Shown here piece by piece: positions 36,511 to 45,780 of a stretch of 64,000 nt of DNA; within the stretch, counting starts at the first letter, position 1, and each line of letters opens with the position of its first letter. Below the pieces are notes generated by a model. It ran no database searches, was not told the DNA's origin, and was given only the letters and a program-made list of their open reading frames with translations. A program made the translations under genes and the position numbers. Origin of the DNA: Actinomycetes bacterium (GTDB lineage Bacteria; Actinomycetota; Coriobacteriia; Coriobacteriales; JAEZZM01); contig JAEZZM010000041.1 of assembly GCA_023418575.1 (NCBI GenBank), positions 11,553 through 75,552 on the forward strand, in the 5' to 3' direction.

Positions 36511-38430
36511 ATGAAACAACAAACTAAAGAAGAGTTTTTTGCTGAAATCGATAAGATACAAGCTAATATACCTCATGAAGTATATAAACACCTTGAAAAC
36601 TTTATGCAGCTTGATTCTAAACAAAGACTTGGGGTTGGGCAGTTCACAAAAGAGTTTTTGAGCTACAACCCGCAGGCCAAAAAGCTGCAACTAGTTAGCG
36701 TGATTTTATCGGTAATAGGCTATGCCTTGGGTCTTGCCCCCTTCTTTTTTGCAGCCTATACCTGTAGTTTTTTATATGGATATTACCAACAAGGAGCACT
36801 CTCACAATTAAGCACGGGGCTTAATGAGTATCTTTACTATGCGCTTATCTGTCTTATCTGCCTCATTGGACATCTTGTTTTTTGCAGTATAAGCACACTT
36901 ATCTCGCATAAGATTGCCTTTGACACCCTTCATAACTTAAGGATGGCACTCTTTGAAAAACTTAAACGCATACCTCAGTCCTATATGGTTAATAACAGTC
37001 CTGGAGACATTAAAACCATTATTTTAGACAGAACTAATGCTCTAGAGGACTGGATAGCTCATGTTATGCCAGAGCTTCCAGGTAGACTGCTTCAACCTGT
37101 GCTTGGTCTGCTCATACTCATCTATATAGATTGGAGAGTGGCACTTTGCCTGCTTGCACCCCTTGGTCTTGTTGTTTTGGGGATGGGCCTCAGCATGAGA
37201 AATCAAAAGGCTCGCATGGCCTTATATATGGCTTCAGAGCAAGCCGTTAATGCACGTGCTCAGGAATATGTCCATGGCATTGCTGTAATTAAAGCTTTCT
37301 TGCAGCTTAAAAGTCAATTTAACCTGCTGGCACGCATGGCCAATTTTTACCTAGAATCAACACTTGGATGGTGGAAACAAGCCTGGATGGGCATGGCTAT
37401 TTCTGGAGCTGCCCTTGCGAGCCCTCTGCTTATTTTGGGTCCCTTTAGCTTTTATCTGTTTTCACAGGGGCAACTAAGCATAAATGAGCTTGCACTTAGC
37501 CTTATGCTTCCCTTTCTTATCTTAGTAAACACCATGCCTATCATGATGAGCTTTGAGCTCTTTTCAATGGCTGTACCTGCCTGGATTTCTATAAAAGAAC
37601 TGGCTGAACAAGAAGAACTCAAAACCCCTACTGTAAATGGCTCACAAACTCAAGAGCAAGAGCAAGACTTACGCTTAGACCCAAGTCTTGGAATAGAGTT
37701 TAAAGACGCAAGCCTCATCTACACTGATCCTCAAGGAGAACAGATCCTTGCACTTGATGGCCTCAATCTTAGCATTGAAAGCTCACAGATGACTGCCATT
37801 GTTGGCCCTTCTGGTTCAGGAAAATCAAGCATTGCACGCCTGATTACCCGTGCCTTTGATTTAAGCTCTGGAGAACTGTACTTCCAAGGAAAAAAGATAG
37901 ATGAAATCCCCTTTGACCAGCTTATGCAGGAAGTTTCTTATGTTGCTCAAGACACCTTCCTCTTTGATGCAAGTATTGCCGATAATATCAGGCTGGGAAA
38001 TCCTCAAGCAAGCAATGAAGAAGTGCTTAAAGCAGCTCGTCTTGCGGCATGCCATGACTTTATCGAAAAACTTCCGCAAGGATACGATACGCCTGCAGGT
38101 GAAGCTGGCAAGCTCTTATCGGGTGGAGAACGCCAGCGCATAACTCTTGCCCGCGCTCTGCTCAAAGATGCGCCTATCATCATTTTGGATGAGGCAAGTG
38201 CCTACACCGACCCCGAAAGCGAGCTACAGATTCAAGAAGCTCTACAAAACCTTGTCAAAGACAAGAGCCTTATTGTAATTGCCCATCGCCTTTCAACCAT
38301 TGTTTCTGCCGATAAGATCGTTTTATTAGACAAAGGTAAGCTAGAGGCTTGCGGCACTCACAGTGAGCTACTTAAGCACTCCAAACTCTATCAAAATCTC
38401 TGGTCAAGCTATGAAGGAGCGTGTGCATAA
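36511..38430 (+). CDS. ABC exporter half-transporter (permease fused to ATPase), subunit 1
   Basis: 639 residues. A cytoplasmic N-terminal segment of about 60 residues is followed by six membrane helices and a nucleotide-binding domain with Walker A GPSGSGKS (432-439), signature 'LLSGGERQRITLARALL', Walker B plus Glu 'IIILDEASAY' and H-loop 'IVIAHRLSTI'. All catalytic residues are present. Together with the next gene, two bases downstream, it should form a heterodimeric type IV exporter. The pair resembles siderophore- or drug-linked YbtPQ/IrtAB-type transporters, but the substrate is not shown. Confidence 0.9.
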   Translation: MKQQTKEEFFAEIDKIQANIPHEVYKHLENFMQLDSKQRLGVGQFTKEFLSYNPQAKKLQLVSVILSVIGYALGLAPFFFAAYTCSFLYGYYQQGALSQLSTGLNEYLYYALICLICLIGHLVFCSISTLISHKIAFDTLHNLRMALFEKLKRIPQSYMVNNSPGDIKTIILDRTNALEDWIAHVMPELPGRLLQPVLGLLILIYIDWRVALCLLAPLGLVVLGMGLSMRNQKARMALYMASEQAVNARAQEYVHGIAVIKAFLQLKSQFNLLARMANFYLESTLGWWKQAWMGMAISGAALASPLLILGPFSFYLFSQGQLSINELALSLMLPFLILVNTMPIMMSFELFSMAVPAWISIKELAEQEELKTPTVNGSQTQEQEQDLRLDPSLGIEFKDASLIYTDPQGEQILALDGLNLSIESSQMTAIVGPSGSGKSSIARLITRAFDLSSGELYFQGKKIDEIPFDQLMQEVSYVAQDTFLFDASIADNIRLGNPQASNEEVLKAARLAACHDFIEKLPQGYDTPAGEAGKLLSGGERQRITLARALLKDAPIIILDEASAYTDPESELQIQEALQNLVKDKSLIVIAHRLSTIVSADKIVLLDKGKLEACGTHSELLKHSKLYQNLWSSYEGACA

Positions 38431-38432
38431 GA

Positions 38433-40172
38433 ATGGAACTTTTAAACTATTATCTACGCCACAGTTCAAGACCTGGGCGCATTAAACTTGGCATATGTTT
38501 TGGAATCTTACAGCACGTCTCAAATCTTTTAGCCTTTGTTAGTATGTGGCTAGGCTTTACTTGGATGCACTCATTTGGCAGCAAAGAATTTATTATTTGT
38601 GTATCACTTATGATAGTGGGCTTTGTGATAAGTTTTCTCACAGCCTGGGCTAGCAACTATTTAATTGCAGGTGAAGCCTATGTCTTTCACCGAGATCTCC
38701 GTCTAAAAATTGCGAGCAAACTAAAAGATGCTCCTATGAGTTACTTTACAAAACAGCATCTTTCTAAAATTAGCAATTGCTTGTGTTCTAGCATAAGCAA
38801 AGTAGAAATGATGACCGGCAGTTGTTTTAACACCACAATCCAGGCTTGGGCGCTTGGCTGCTTTTTGCTCCTTGGTATCTTTGGAACTTCTTGGATACTG
38901 GGTCTCATTATGCTTGCTATGCTCGTCCTTTATGCCTTCATAATTAAGAGCCTCTATAGCAGCAGTAAAAAGCATGTCGCGCAGCTTCAAAACAGGCAAA
39001 ATCACTATGCATCACGTTTGATTAATTCTATCAATGGTGTTGCTGTGTTAAGGGCCTTTCCCCAATCAAAGGGCATGGCACATAAGTTACACAGCCATCT
39101 TGAAGAAAGCTCCTTATCTTGGAAAGAACAGCTCCTAAGCTTTGAAAAAAGCTATGTTTTGCATGAAAAACTTGCACATGCCTATCTTGGACTTGCCAGT
39201 ATCATATTCAGCTTAGCAAGCCTTTACTTATGCAGCCTGGGCCTGCTTGAACTTGCAAGCGCCTTGCTTCTATCTTTAATAGGCATCATAATCTTCAATG
39301 GACTGGCCACGCTTCTTATCGCCAGCGTCTTATTAAGCATAGTCCCTGCTCATGCTCATGAAGTTGAGAACACTCTTATTAATTGTCCCGCACTTCAAGA
39401 GGGCAGCATTACCCAGATTGTCGATAAACCCGAGCTTGAATTTAAGGACGTTAATTTTTCTTACGAGCCCACTCGTCCCCTCATTAAGAACTTAAGCTTT
39501 AAGCTGCACTCAGGGCAAAAGCTTGCTTTAATTGGCCCTTCTGGATCAGGTAAGAGCACCATCATCAATCTTATTGCACGCTTTTGGGAGCCAGATTCAG
39601 GAGAAATTCTGCTGGGCGGACATAAGCTCTCTGAGTATAGCTATGAGACCCTACTTAAGGAATTATCCTTAGTATTTCAAGATGTCTACCTTTTTAACGA
39701 CAGCATAGCCAACAATATAAGGATTGCAAAACCTGAGGCTACAGATGAAGAGCTTATTGAGGTCTGCAAGAAAGCGCGCTGCCACGACTTTATTATGCAG
39801 CTTCCCCTGGGCTATCAAAGTATTGTAGGTGAAGGTGGATCCCGCCTTTCTGGTGGCGAGAAGCAACGCATCTCAATTGCCCGAGCCCTCTTAAAAGATG
39901 CATCCATCATCTTACTTGATGAGGCAACCAGTTCTGTTGACCCAGAAAACGAAACTGAAATTATCATGGCTTTAGAGGAGCTTTGCAAAGAAAAGACCAT
40001 CATTAGCATTGCACACAGACTTTCAACTGTTGAGTCTGCCGATAAGATACTGGCTATATCTGATGGTTGCCTAGTGCAAGAAGGCAGCCACGACGAGCTC
40101 AAAAATGTGGAGGGTATATATAAGAGCTTCCTGAGCGCACGCAAACAAGCAGCGAAGTGGAGTTTAGGGTAA
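38433..40172 (+). CDS. ABC exporter half-transporter, subunit 2
   Basis: 579 residues from the ATG at 38433; a GTG at 38421 overlapping the previous gene is the alternative. The N-terminal membrane domain has six helices. The ATPase has Walker A GPSGSGKS (368-375), signature 'RLSGGEKQRISIARALL', Walker B 'IILLDEATSSVDPE' and H-loop 'ISIAHRLSTV'. Both sites of the heterodimer look catalytically competent, unlike many heterodimeric exporters with one degenerate site. Confidence 0.9.
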   Translation: MELLNYYLRHSSRPGRIKLGICFGILQHVSNLLAFVSMWLGFTWMHSFGSKEFIICVSLMIVGFVISFLTAWASNYLIAGEAYVFHRDLRLKIASKLKDAPMSYFTKQHLSKISNCLCSSISKVEMMTGSCFNTTIQAWALGCFLLLGIFGTSWILGLIMLAMLVLYAFIIKSLYSSSKKHVAQLQNRQNHYASRLINSINGVAVLRAFPQSKGMAHKLHSHLEESSLSWKEQLLSFEKSYVLHEKLAHAYLGLASIIFSLASLYLCSLGLLELASALLLSLIGIIIFNGLATLLIASVLLSIVPAHAHEVENTLINCPALQEGSITQIVDKPELEFKDVNFSYEPTRPLIKNLSFKLHSGQKLALIGPSGSGKSTIINLIARFWEPDSGEILLGGHKLSEYSYETLLKELSLVFQDVYLFNDSIANNIRIAKPEATDEELIEVCKKARCHDFIMQLPLGYQSIVGEGGSRLSGGEKQRISIARALLKDASIILLDEATSSVDPENETEIIMALEELCKEKTIISIAHRLSTVESADKILAISDGCLVQEGSHDELKNVEGIYKSFLSARKQAAKWSLG

Positions 40173-40210
40173 AATCTTTCCTCAAGATAGGTTGAGAAAG
40201 ATAGGAAAGC

Positions 40211-41767
40211 ATGGATCCACACCCTCAAAAGCTCACCGTTTCACAGCTGATGAAACGTGTGGGCGCTCAAAAAATTGTGCAGTCAAGCAAAAGCAGTGAC
40301 GATGAGCTTGTTTCACAGATTTGTTATCGCAGTTCAGATGTAGATACTTCAAGCGTCTTTTGCTGTATTCCTGGCCTTAAGCGTGATGGTCATGAATTTG
40401 CAGAAGACGCTTGCCAAAGAGGAGCGCTTGCTCTTATCGTAGACCACCCCTTAGATCTAGATATTGACCAATATCTCGTAACAGAGCCCAGAAAAGCCAT
40501 GGCGAGCTCTGCTCTTGAGCTCTATGGCCGTCCCTCTGAGCAGCTTAAATTGGTGGGCATCACCGGAACAAATGGTAAAACCACCACCTGCACCCTAAGC
40601 GCTTGGATTGCGCAAAAATGCGGTCTTATAAGCGGAACCATAGGCACGCTTGGTGCACAATTTAATGGTAATTTCATTGCAACAGACAACACCACTCCAG
40701 AATCCGTTGATTACCAAAAACTTCTAGCTCAAGGCTTAGAAAACGGCTGTCAAATGATTTCATGTGAGGTTTCCTCCCACGCTCTGGCGCTTGATAGAGT
40801 CTGGGGAAGCCAGTATGAGGTTGCTGCCTACACTAATCTCAGCCAAGATCATCTTGATTATCACAGTGATATGCAAGATTACTTTGAAGCTAAGGCTAAG
40901 CTCTTTTGGGATTATGCGGTAAAAGAACGCGTTATCTGCGTTGATGACAGCTGGGGACAGCAGCTCTTGAGAAGCTGCAAGAGCTATGGTCTTAAATGCC
41001 TATCAGTGGCCTCAAGCTTAAGATCTGCTCAGGAATTTGAGGCATCTTCTGGTTATTTGCCCAGCATCTACCCCAAGTCTATTCAGTATGATTCATTGGG
41101 CACCAGCCTTAGGCTTGTCTATCCTCTTGGTGAGATAGAGCTTAAGGTTCCTCTCATTGGTTCTTTTAATGTACAAAATGTTTGCGTGAGCTTTGGTATT
41201 GCTCTTTGTTTGGGACTTGATGCCCAAGATATTGCAGAGGCCCTAGCCTGCTCACCCCAAGTACCTGGTAGATTAGAGCGCGTAGGTCAGGACTATGACA
41301 TTGCAGTATATGTAGATTATGCTCACACTCCAGACGCTTTAGAAAAGGCAATGGCTGCTGTACGCGAGACCAAACCAAAACGCCTCCTTCTTGTCTTTGG
41401 CTGCGGTGGAGACAGAGATAACACTAAGCGTGCTCCCATGGGAGAAATTGCGGCTCAGGCTGATATTGCTCTTTGTACGAGCGATAACCCACGCACAGAA
41501 GATCCGCTTTCAATCATACATATGATTGAAGAAGGGCTTATTCCCGCTTGTGAACAAAGGAAGACAAGCTATGAGATTGAGCCTGATCGCATTAAAGCTA
41601 TATTCAGAGCTGTTGAGCTTGCACAAAGCGGAGACGCCGTCCTTATCGCAGGAAAAGGACATGAAGATTATCAAATAATTGGAACGGTAAAACATCACAT
41701 GGATGATCGTGAGATTGCTAGTGATGCTTTGGTAGAACATGGGAGCTTTGATCAATGGACTCTTTAA
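40211..41767 (+). CDS. murE: UDP-MurNAc-tripeptide synthetase MurE
   Basis: 518 residues. It adds the third amino acid of the peptidoglycan stem peptide. It has the ATP loop 'GTNGKTTT' (about 119-126), the Mur ligase motif 'YTNLSQDHLDYH' with the carbamylated-Lys region, and 'YVDYAHTPDALEKAM'. The specificity motif reads DNPR (425-428), which in E. coli MurE goes with meso-diaminopimelate. The actual diamino acid in this organism must be checked chemically. AGGAA lies five bases before the ATG. The 3' end overlaps the next gene by 13 bp, indicating translational coupling. Confidence 0.93.
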   Translation: MDPHPQKLTVSQLMKRVGAQKIVQSSKSSDDELVSQICYRSSDVDTSSVFCCIPGLKRDGHEFAEDACQRGALALIVDHPLDLDIDQYLVTEPRKAMASSALELYGRPSEQLKLVGITGTNGKTTTCTLSAWIAQKCGLISGTIGTLGAQFNGNFIATDNTTPESVDYQKLLAQGLENGCQMISCEVSSHALALDRVWGSQYEVAAYTNLSQDHLDYHSDMQDYFEAKAKLFWDYAVKERVICVDDSWGQQLLRSCKSYGLKCLSVASSLRSAQEFEASSGYLPSIYPKSIQYDSLGTSLRLVYPLGEIELKVPLIGSFNVQNVCVSFGIALCLGLDAQDIAEALACSPQVPGRLERVGQDYDIAVYVDYAHTPDALEKAMAAVRETKPKRLLLVFGCGGDRDNTKRAPMGEIAAQADIALCTSDNPRTEDPLSIIHMIEEGLIPACEQRKTSYEIEPDRIKAIFRAVELAQSGDAVLIAGKGHEDYQIIGTVKHHMDDREIASDALVEHGSFDQWTL

Positions 41768-42651
41768 TACTTAGCCCGCATTCAGCTGAAGCTCAAGAAA
41801 TGCTCAGAAACATTGAGCTTATTTACACAGACTTGGACGGAACTATGCTAGCTCCCGGAGGCAGACTATTTGTTAACCATGATGGTCAGCCTTCAAATCA
41901 ACTGGGAGAGGCCTTATCCAAGTTAAAAGCAGCTGGTGTTGAAGTTGTTTTAGTTACCGGAAGAACACGTTCCTCTTTAGCTGAGATGATTAGACTTATG
42001 GATCTTTCTGGATTCATGGGAGAAATTGGCACCGTCTCTCAGCGTGGACTGGGCTACACCGGTAAGCATAAATTTCATACTGGGGAGATGCCCTATGATC
42101 CCAACTGCAACAAAACCCCCTATCAAATTATTGATGAAAGTGGAATTGTCGATAAGCTCATAGCTGCCTTTCCCGGCTTTTTGGAATACAGCCCCAGCGC
42201 ATTTAGAGAGGTAAGTCACCTCTTAAGAGGGCGCGTTAATCTTGAAGAGGCGCAAGCTATCTTAGACAAAGGCAAGTTACCTTTAGTTATTACCGATAAT
42301 GGCCGTATCAACTCCTTACCAGGTCCATGCAGTCTAGCAATCGATAAAGACGTTCATATCTATCACATCATGCCAAAAGGATGCTCTAAAGCCGTAGCGG
42401 TGCGTGCCGATATTTTAGATAGAGGTATTGATAAGTCAAAAACTCTTGCTATTGGTGATGCTCTAACTGATGTTCAAATGGGACTTGAAACGGGTGCCTT
42501 TGTCACTGTGCAAAATGGTTTAAAGTCTGCTGCAGTAGTAAATGAAATTTCAAAGAATAATAGACCTGTTATTGCAACTGTAAAGCCCACTATAGATGGT
42601 TGGTGTGAATGCGCTCAGGCTATTTTAGAAGCTAAAGGCTTGAGCTCATAA
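41755..42651 (+). CDS. HAD-superfamily type IIB (Cof-like) sugar phosphatase
   Basis: 298 residues. Motif I is 'YTDLDGTMLAPGG', motif II 'VVLVTGRTRSSL', motif III a Lys in 'PKGCSKAVAV', and motif IV 'AIGDALTDVQMGL'. The C2-type cap lies between. Substrates are usually sugar phosphates. It overlaps murE by 13 bp, so a housekeeping role tied to wall precursor metabolism is possible but unproven. GGGAG nine bases upstream supports the start. Confidence 0.85.
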   Translation: MDSLILSPHSAEAQEMLRNIELIYTDLDGTMLAPGGRLFVNHDGQPSNQLGEALSKLKAAGVEVVLVTGRTRSSLAEMIRLMDLSGFMGEIGTVSQRGLGYTGKHKFHTGEMPYDPNCNKTPYQIIDESGIVDKLIAAFPGFLEYSPSAFREVSHLLRGRVNLEEAQAILDKGKLPLVITDNGRINSLPGPCSLAIDKDVHIYHIMPKGCSKAVAVRADILDRGIDKSKTLAIGDALTDVQMGLETGAFVTVQNGLKSAAVVNEISKNNRPVIATVKPTIDGWCECAQAILEAKGLSS

Positions 42652-42780
42652 GCTTGAAGGTAGAGTGCACATGGGCTCGTAGGGTTTATGCAGCTTGGCA
42701 TAGAGTGCATATGAGCTTGCGCGGTTTATGCTTGTGCAACGTATGCTGCCTATACCTAAATAAGATAAACTTGGACTACA

Positions 42781-42808
42781 AAAAGGACTCCCAAAGGAGT
42801 CCTTTTTT
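42781..42808. terminator. Strong bidirectional terminator
   Basis: AAAAGGACTCC (42781-42791) pairs perfectly with GGAGTCCTTTT (42796-42806) around a 4-base loop. A-run on the left and T-run on the right make it work in both directions: for the murE/HAD operon (plus) and for the small membrane-protein gene (minus). Confidence 0.92.
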
Positions 42809-42811
42809 ATC

Positions 42812-42916
42812 TTATCTATTAATGAGCAAAGCAGACCAGACTAAACTTGCAAAGGCAAGTAGAGCAAATAGCACAGAGGCTATATGCATAAGGGCTGTAC
42901 CAACAAAGGCTAACAT
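42812..42916 (-). CDS. 34-residue single-span membrane protein
   Basis: A tiny gene reading MLAFVGTALMHIASVLFALL for its first 20 residues, with the rest continuing as AFASLVWSALLINR. It is one long hydrophobic helix with a short polar C-terminus. AAAGGAGGAG lies five bases before the ATG. A good minus-strand promoter (TTGCAA-16-TATAAT) lies upstream, and a strong hairpin terminator starts 4 bp after the stop. All the parts of a monocistronic gene are therefore present. I match it to no known family. It is divergent from padR, whose control region it shares, so PadR may regulate it. Confidence 0.7.
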   Translation of the reverse strand: MLAFVGTALMHIASVLFALLAFASLVWSALLINR

Positions 42917-42972
42917 ATACTCCTCCTTTTTACCTATGCTTCCTTAAAAGAAGCTCACTCATTAGCTTCAAT

Positions 42973-43018
42973 CTATGTTTTACATTATACTATACTTTAC
43001 ATAGCTTGCAATACATAG
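42973..43018. promoter_or_regulatory. Candidate PadR operator
   Basis: CTATGT (42973-42978) and ACATAG (42999-43004) form an inverted repeat, with a further ACATAG at 43013-43018. The sites lie across two divergent, overlapping promoters. Confidence 0.45.
42984..43011 (-). promoter_or_regulatory. Promoter of the 34-residue membrane protein gene
   Basis: On the minus strand TTGCAA (43006-43011), a 16-bp spacer and TATAAT (42984-42989), about 68 bp before the start codon. Confidence 0.65.
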
Positions 43019-43024
43019 TATTAT
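42996..43024 (+). promoter_or_regulatory. Promoter of the padR operon
   Basis: TTTACA (42996-43001), a 17-bp spacer and TATTAT (43019-43024), 47 bp before the padR start. It interleaves with the minus-strand promoter. Confidence 0.65.
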
Positions 43025-43070
43025 GCTTTGTATGAGATTTGTCAAATTATTTTTTTGGAAAGGAGGGTTC

Positions 43071-43385
43071 ATGGATGCGCAGCTCAAAAAGGGCTTTTTA
43101 GAGGCTTGTATCTTATCGGCACTTGCTAGATCAGATTCATATGGATATCAAATTGTGAAAGATGTCTCAGAGCACATTGAAACCTCTGAATCTACGCTCT
43201 ACCCCATCTTGAAGCGCCTGGAGTCAGCCGGTGCTTTAAAAACCTACAGCATAGAGCATGGTGGCCGATTAAGGAAGTACTACCGCATCACTGAACTTGG
43301 TCACAGCAAAATTGATGAGTTTTTAAGTTCATGGCCAGAGATTGAATCTGTTTATACCTATATTAAGGAGGGTCGCCGTGCGTAA
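43071..43385 (+). CDS. PadR-family transcriptional regulator
   Basis: 104 residues, a minimal PadR. The opening 'FLEACILSALARSDSYGYQIV', then 'SESTLYPILKRLESAGAL' and the wing 'GGRLRKYYRITELG', are typical of subfamily PadR-s2. AAAGGAGGG precedes the ATG by four bases; an in-frame start at 43023 is rejected. The stop codon overlaps the next gene by 8 bp, the usual coupling of PadR with a HAAS protein. Confidence 0.94.
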   Translation: MDAQLKKGFLEACILSALARSDSYGYQIVKDVSEHIETSESTLYPILKRLESAGALKTYSIEHGGRLRKYYRITELGHSKIDEFLSSWPEIESVYTYIKEGRRA

Positions 43386-45564
43386 AAATGAGTTTACTTC
43401 TCGTCTTAGAGCTTGTCTGCACACACTTGACGCCTCTGAGAAAGAAAACGTCATTGATTTTTACTTAGAGCAAATTGATGATCGTATAGATGATGGCATG
43501 ACTGAAGAAGAGGCTGTAGCTAGCCTGGAAGCTCCAGAAGAAATTGCAGCCAATGTTTTACTCTCTTTTCCACAAGTAAAGCAAGCACAAGAGCCTCAAA
43601 GACAAGAAGTTCTGCCAGAACCAAAACGCAAATTTAGCACTGCTGCCATAGTTTTAATTGTAATTCTGGCCGTGCTTACCTCCTTTATCTGGCTTCCAGT
43701 TATTCTGGGGCTTGTTACTGCTGTTTTGGGAATCTATGTTGGTGTTTGGGCTGTAATTTTTGCCGCAGGCTGCTGCTCAATAGCAAGTCTTTTGAGCTGC
43801 ATATCATTTTTAATCACAGGCTTTGCGGTAATTCCTCAATCTGGAGCTGCGGCCTTATCGCACTTTGGTATAGCTATAGCTTGTCTGGGTCTGTTTATTC
43901 TTTTGCTCCTGGCAACCATATATAGCGCCAAGTATTTTTCCTTGTTTAGTCTTTGGTTAGCTAAGAGCATGTCAAAGGCCTACCATAATAGGCGCACTCC
44001 CCAGCAAAAAGGTGTTAGCCCCAGCTCTCCTTATGCTGATAGCGTACAAAACGAAGATAGACTTATTGCTCCCAATGCAAAAGAATATGAGAGCTTACCA
44101 CTGCCTCCCTTTGCACAAAAACAGACTGAGGAAGATCAAGAGGCTAAAAAACAGCCATGGTATGGCACACTTAAGCCTAGCTCTGCTGCAAGTCTTATTG
44201 CCTTTGCAAGCTCAATTGCACTGCTCATTATTGGTACATGCATGTGCTTTGTGCCTATAGTTAAGGCTGGCGGCGCGTATGAACTAGCCAAGCAGTCAGG
44301 TTATAGCTATGAGACTCAAGAGCAGATTATCAGTGCTGATGATATTAGCCAGCTCAGCCTTAACATCAGAGACAATCAAAGCTTTTTGAGAGAAATTAAA
44401 ATTGGACTGAGCCCTGATGATAAGATCCACCTCAAGTCCCGCGCTTCACAAGATGAATTTGTAGCAGAAAAGCAGGGAACAAACTTGATTATCAGCAATC
44501 AAGTTAAAGCACAAGGCAGTAAGTCATTTCTCTTTCAAAATATATTTCTTCTTTATGCACATGAAAGAGATTTGAGTAACAAAAATCCTCTCTTTGAGCT
44601 TTTAGTTCCCAATGAACTACAGGCAAACCTCGTTATAAATAGTAGCCTGCGTGTTGCCATGGAGAACCTCAGTATGCACGGCTCAATTAGCTCTGATGAC
44701 CCTGAAACACAAATCGTACGTCTGCGCCTACTTAACAGCTTTGTTGATGGCAATATTAAACTTAAGAGTGAAAACTTTACCCTTATGAACTCTGAGGTAA
44801 GCGGCACAATAGAGGTACGTGGGCTTGTAGATGAAAATTCAGCAGCTCTGTTTGATTCAAGGGCACAATCTATTAGTTTGAGTGGCTCTGGCAACATTAG
44901 CTTTAGCAATATTGAGTTTGACAATCTCAGTCTTAAACTCAATAAGGGTCATATCCTGGGAACTCTTCCCAATGAAAGTACTCAATACAAGCTTAAGCTC
45001 AAAAGTGATATCCCAGCTAATTACATTACTGATAATTATAAATTTAGCGGAGAGCAGCTTGCTGAACTTGATGCAAAACTTGCTAACTATGGCCTTAATA
45101 AGCATGAGCAGATGTTTAACGAGCTAAATTCGCAAAGCGATACGGGAGAAGACTTTGGTAGAGACGTGTATGCAAATCTTCACTTCTCTATTGGGGAAGA
45201 TCGCTTTGCAATCTTAACTCCACGTAACACAAGTTCTGATAGGCAGCTTGCGCTTCTTCAAACCTTTAAGCGCTTTGTCAATGGCCCAGACGGTGGTCGT
45301 GCTGAACTCTTCAAACTCTTGGCTATAGAGCAAGAAACCCAGCCACAAACTGAAGATGCCCCCAGCATTACTATTGAGACTAACTCAAACTTTACTCAGT
45401 TAGGCTTTTTGGGTGACGATAAGGTCTTTGGTTATCTTGATCCCATCACTGGAGCTTCTCATTTAGAAGAAGCCCTGCGCCTGGGCATACAATATCAAGA
45501 TAGCTACAACCAAGTGCCCAGCGGTATCATAATTAATCTTGATCCTCAGCCTGTAGTTAGATAG
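43378..45564 (+). CDS. HAAS-domain (DUF1700) membrane protein with DUF4097-like extracytoplasmic domain
   Basis: 728 residues, GTG start with AAGGAGG six bases upstream. The N-terminal helical HAAS domain ('SEKENVIDFYLEQIDDRIDDG') is cytoplasmic and typically pairs with PadR. Four to five transmembrane helices lie between about residues 90 and 305. The C-terminal half (from about residue 320) is a beta-rich repeat of the DUF4097/adhesin kind ('NLSMHGSISSDD', 'ENFTLMNSEVSGTIEVRG'), probably outside. Related PadR/DUF1700/DUF4097 loci in Firmicutes respond to envelope stress. It is cotranscribed with padR and ends at a strong terminator. Confidence 0.8.
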   Translation: MRKNEFTSRLRACLHTLDASEKENVIDFYLEQIDDRIDDGMTEEEAVASLEAPEEIAANVLLSFPQVKQAQEPQRQEVLPEPKRKFSTAAIVLIVILAVLTSFIWLPVILGLVTAVLGIYVGVWAVIFAAGCCSIASLLSCISFLITGFAVIPQSGAAALSHFGIAIACLGLFILLLLATIYSAKYFSLFSLWLAKSMSKAYHNRRTPQQKGVSPSSPYADSVQNEDRLIAPNAKEYESLPLPPFAQKQTEEDQEAKKQPWYGTLKPSSAASLIAFASSIALLIIGTCMCFVPIVKAGGAYELAKQSGYSYETQEQIISADDISQLSLNIRDNQSFLREIKIGLSPDDKIHLKSRASQDEFVAEKQGTNLIISNQVKAQGSKSFLFQNIFLLYAHERDLSNKNPLFELLVPNELQANLVINSSLRVAMENLSMHGSISSDDPETQIVRLRLLNSFVDGNIKLKSENFTLMNSEVSGTIEVRGLVDENSAALFDSRAQSISLSGSGNISFSNIEFDNLSLKLNKGHILGTLPNESTQYKLKLKSDIPANYITDNYKFSGEQLAELDAKLANYGLNKHEQMFNELNSQSDTGEDFGRDVYANLHFSIGEDRFAILTPRNTSSDRQLALLQTFKRFVNGPDGGRAELFKLLAIEQETQPQTEDAPSITIETNSNFTQLGFLGDDKVFGYLDPITGASHLEEALRLGIQYQDSYNQVPSGIIINLDPQPVVR

Positions 45565-45645
45565 CCAAAAGCTTTTAAGCTCAGTATAGGCATGCGCATG
45601 GCATGCATATAAGCCAGCGTAATAGGCATAGGTATCTTTAAAAAT

Positions 45646-45689
45646 GCAGCAGCACGGCTTTACTCAAAGTCCGGGCTGCTGCTCTTTTT
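45646..45689 (+). terminator. Terminator of the padR operon
   Basis: GCAGCAGC (45646-45653) pairs with GCTGCTGC (45675-45682). An inner CGG-TTT/AAA-CCG pairing extends the stem, followed by TCTTTTT. Confidence 0.88.
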
Positions 45690-45780
45690 GTGCTCTAAAC
45701 TATTTTGCCTTATAGTATGATACATAAGTACATACATAAGTTCTAAAAGATCACTACAGACAAGCAGAGGTTGTGAGTAT

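Noticed and set aside
42654..42947. A 97-residue plus-strand frame after the HAD gene
   Set aside because: It runs through the strong terminator at 42781-42808 and is antisense to the small membrane-protein gene; no RBS.
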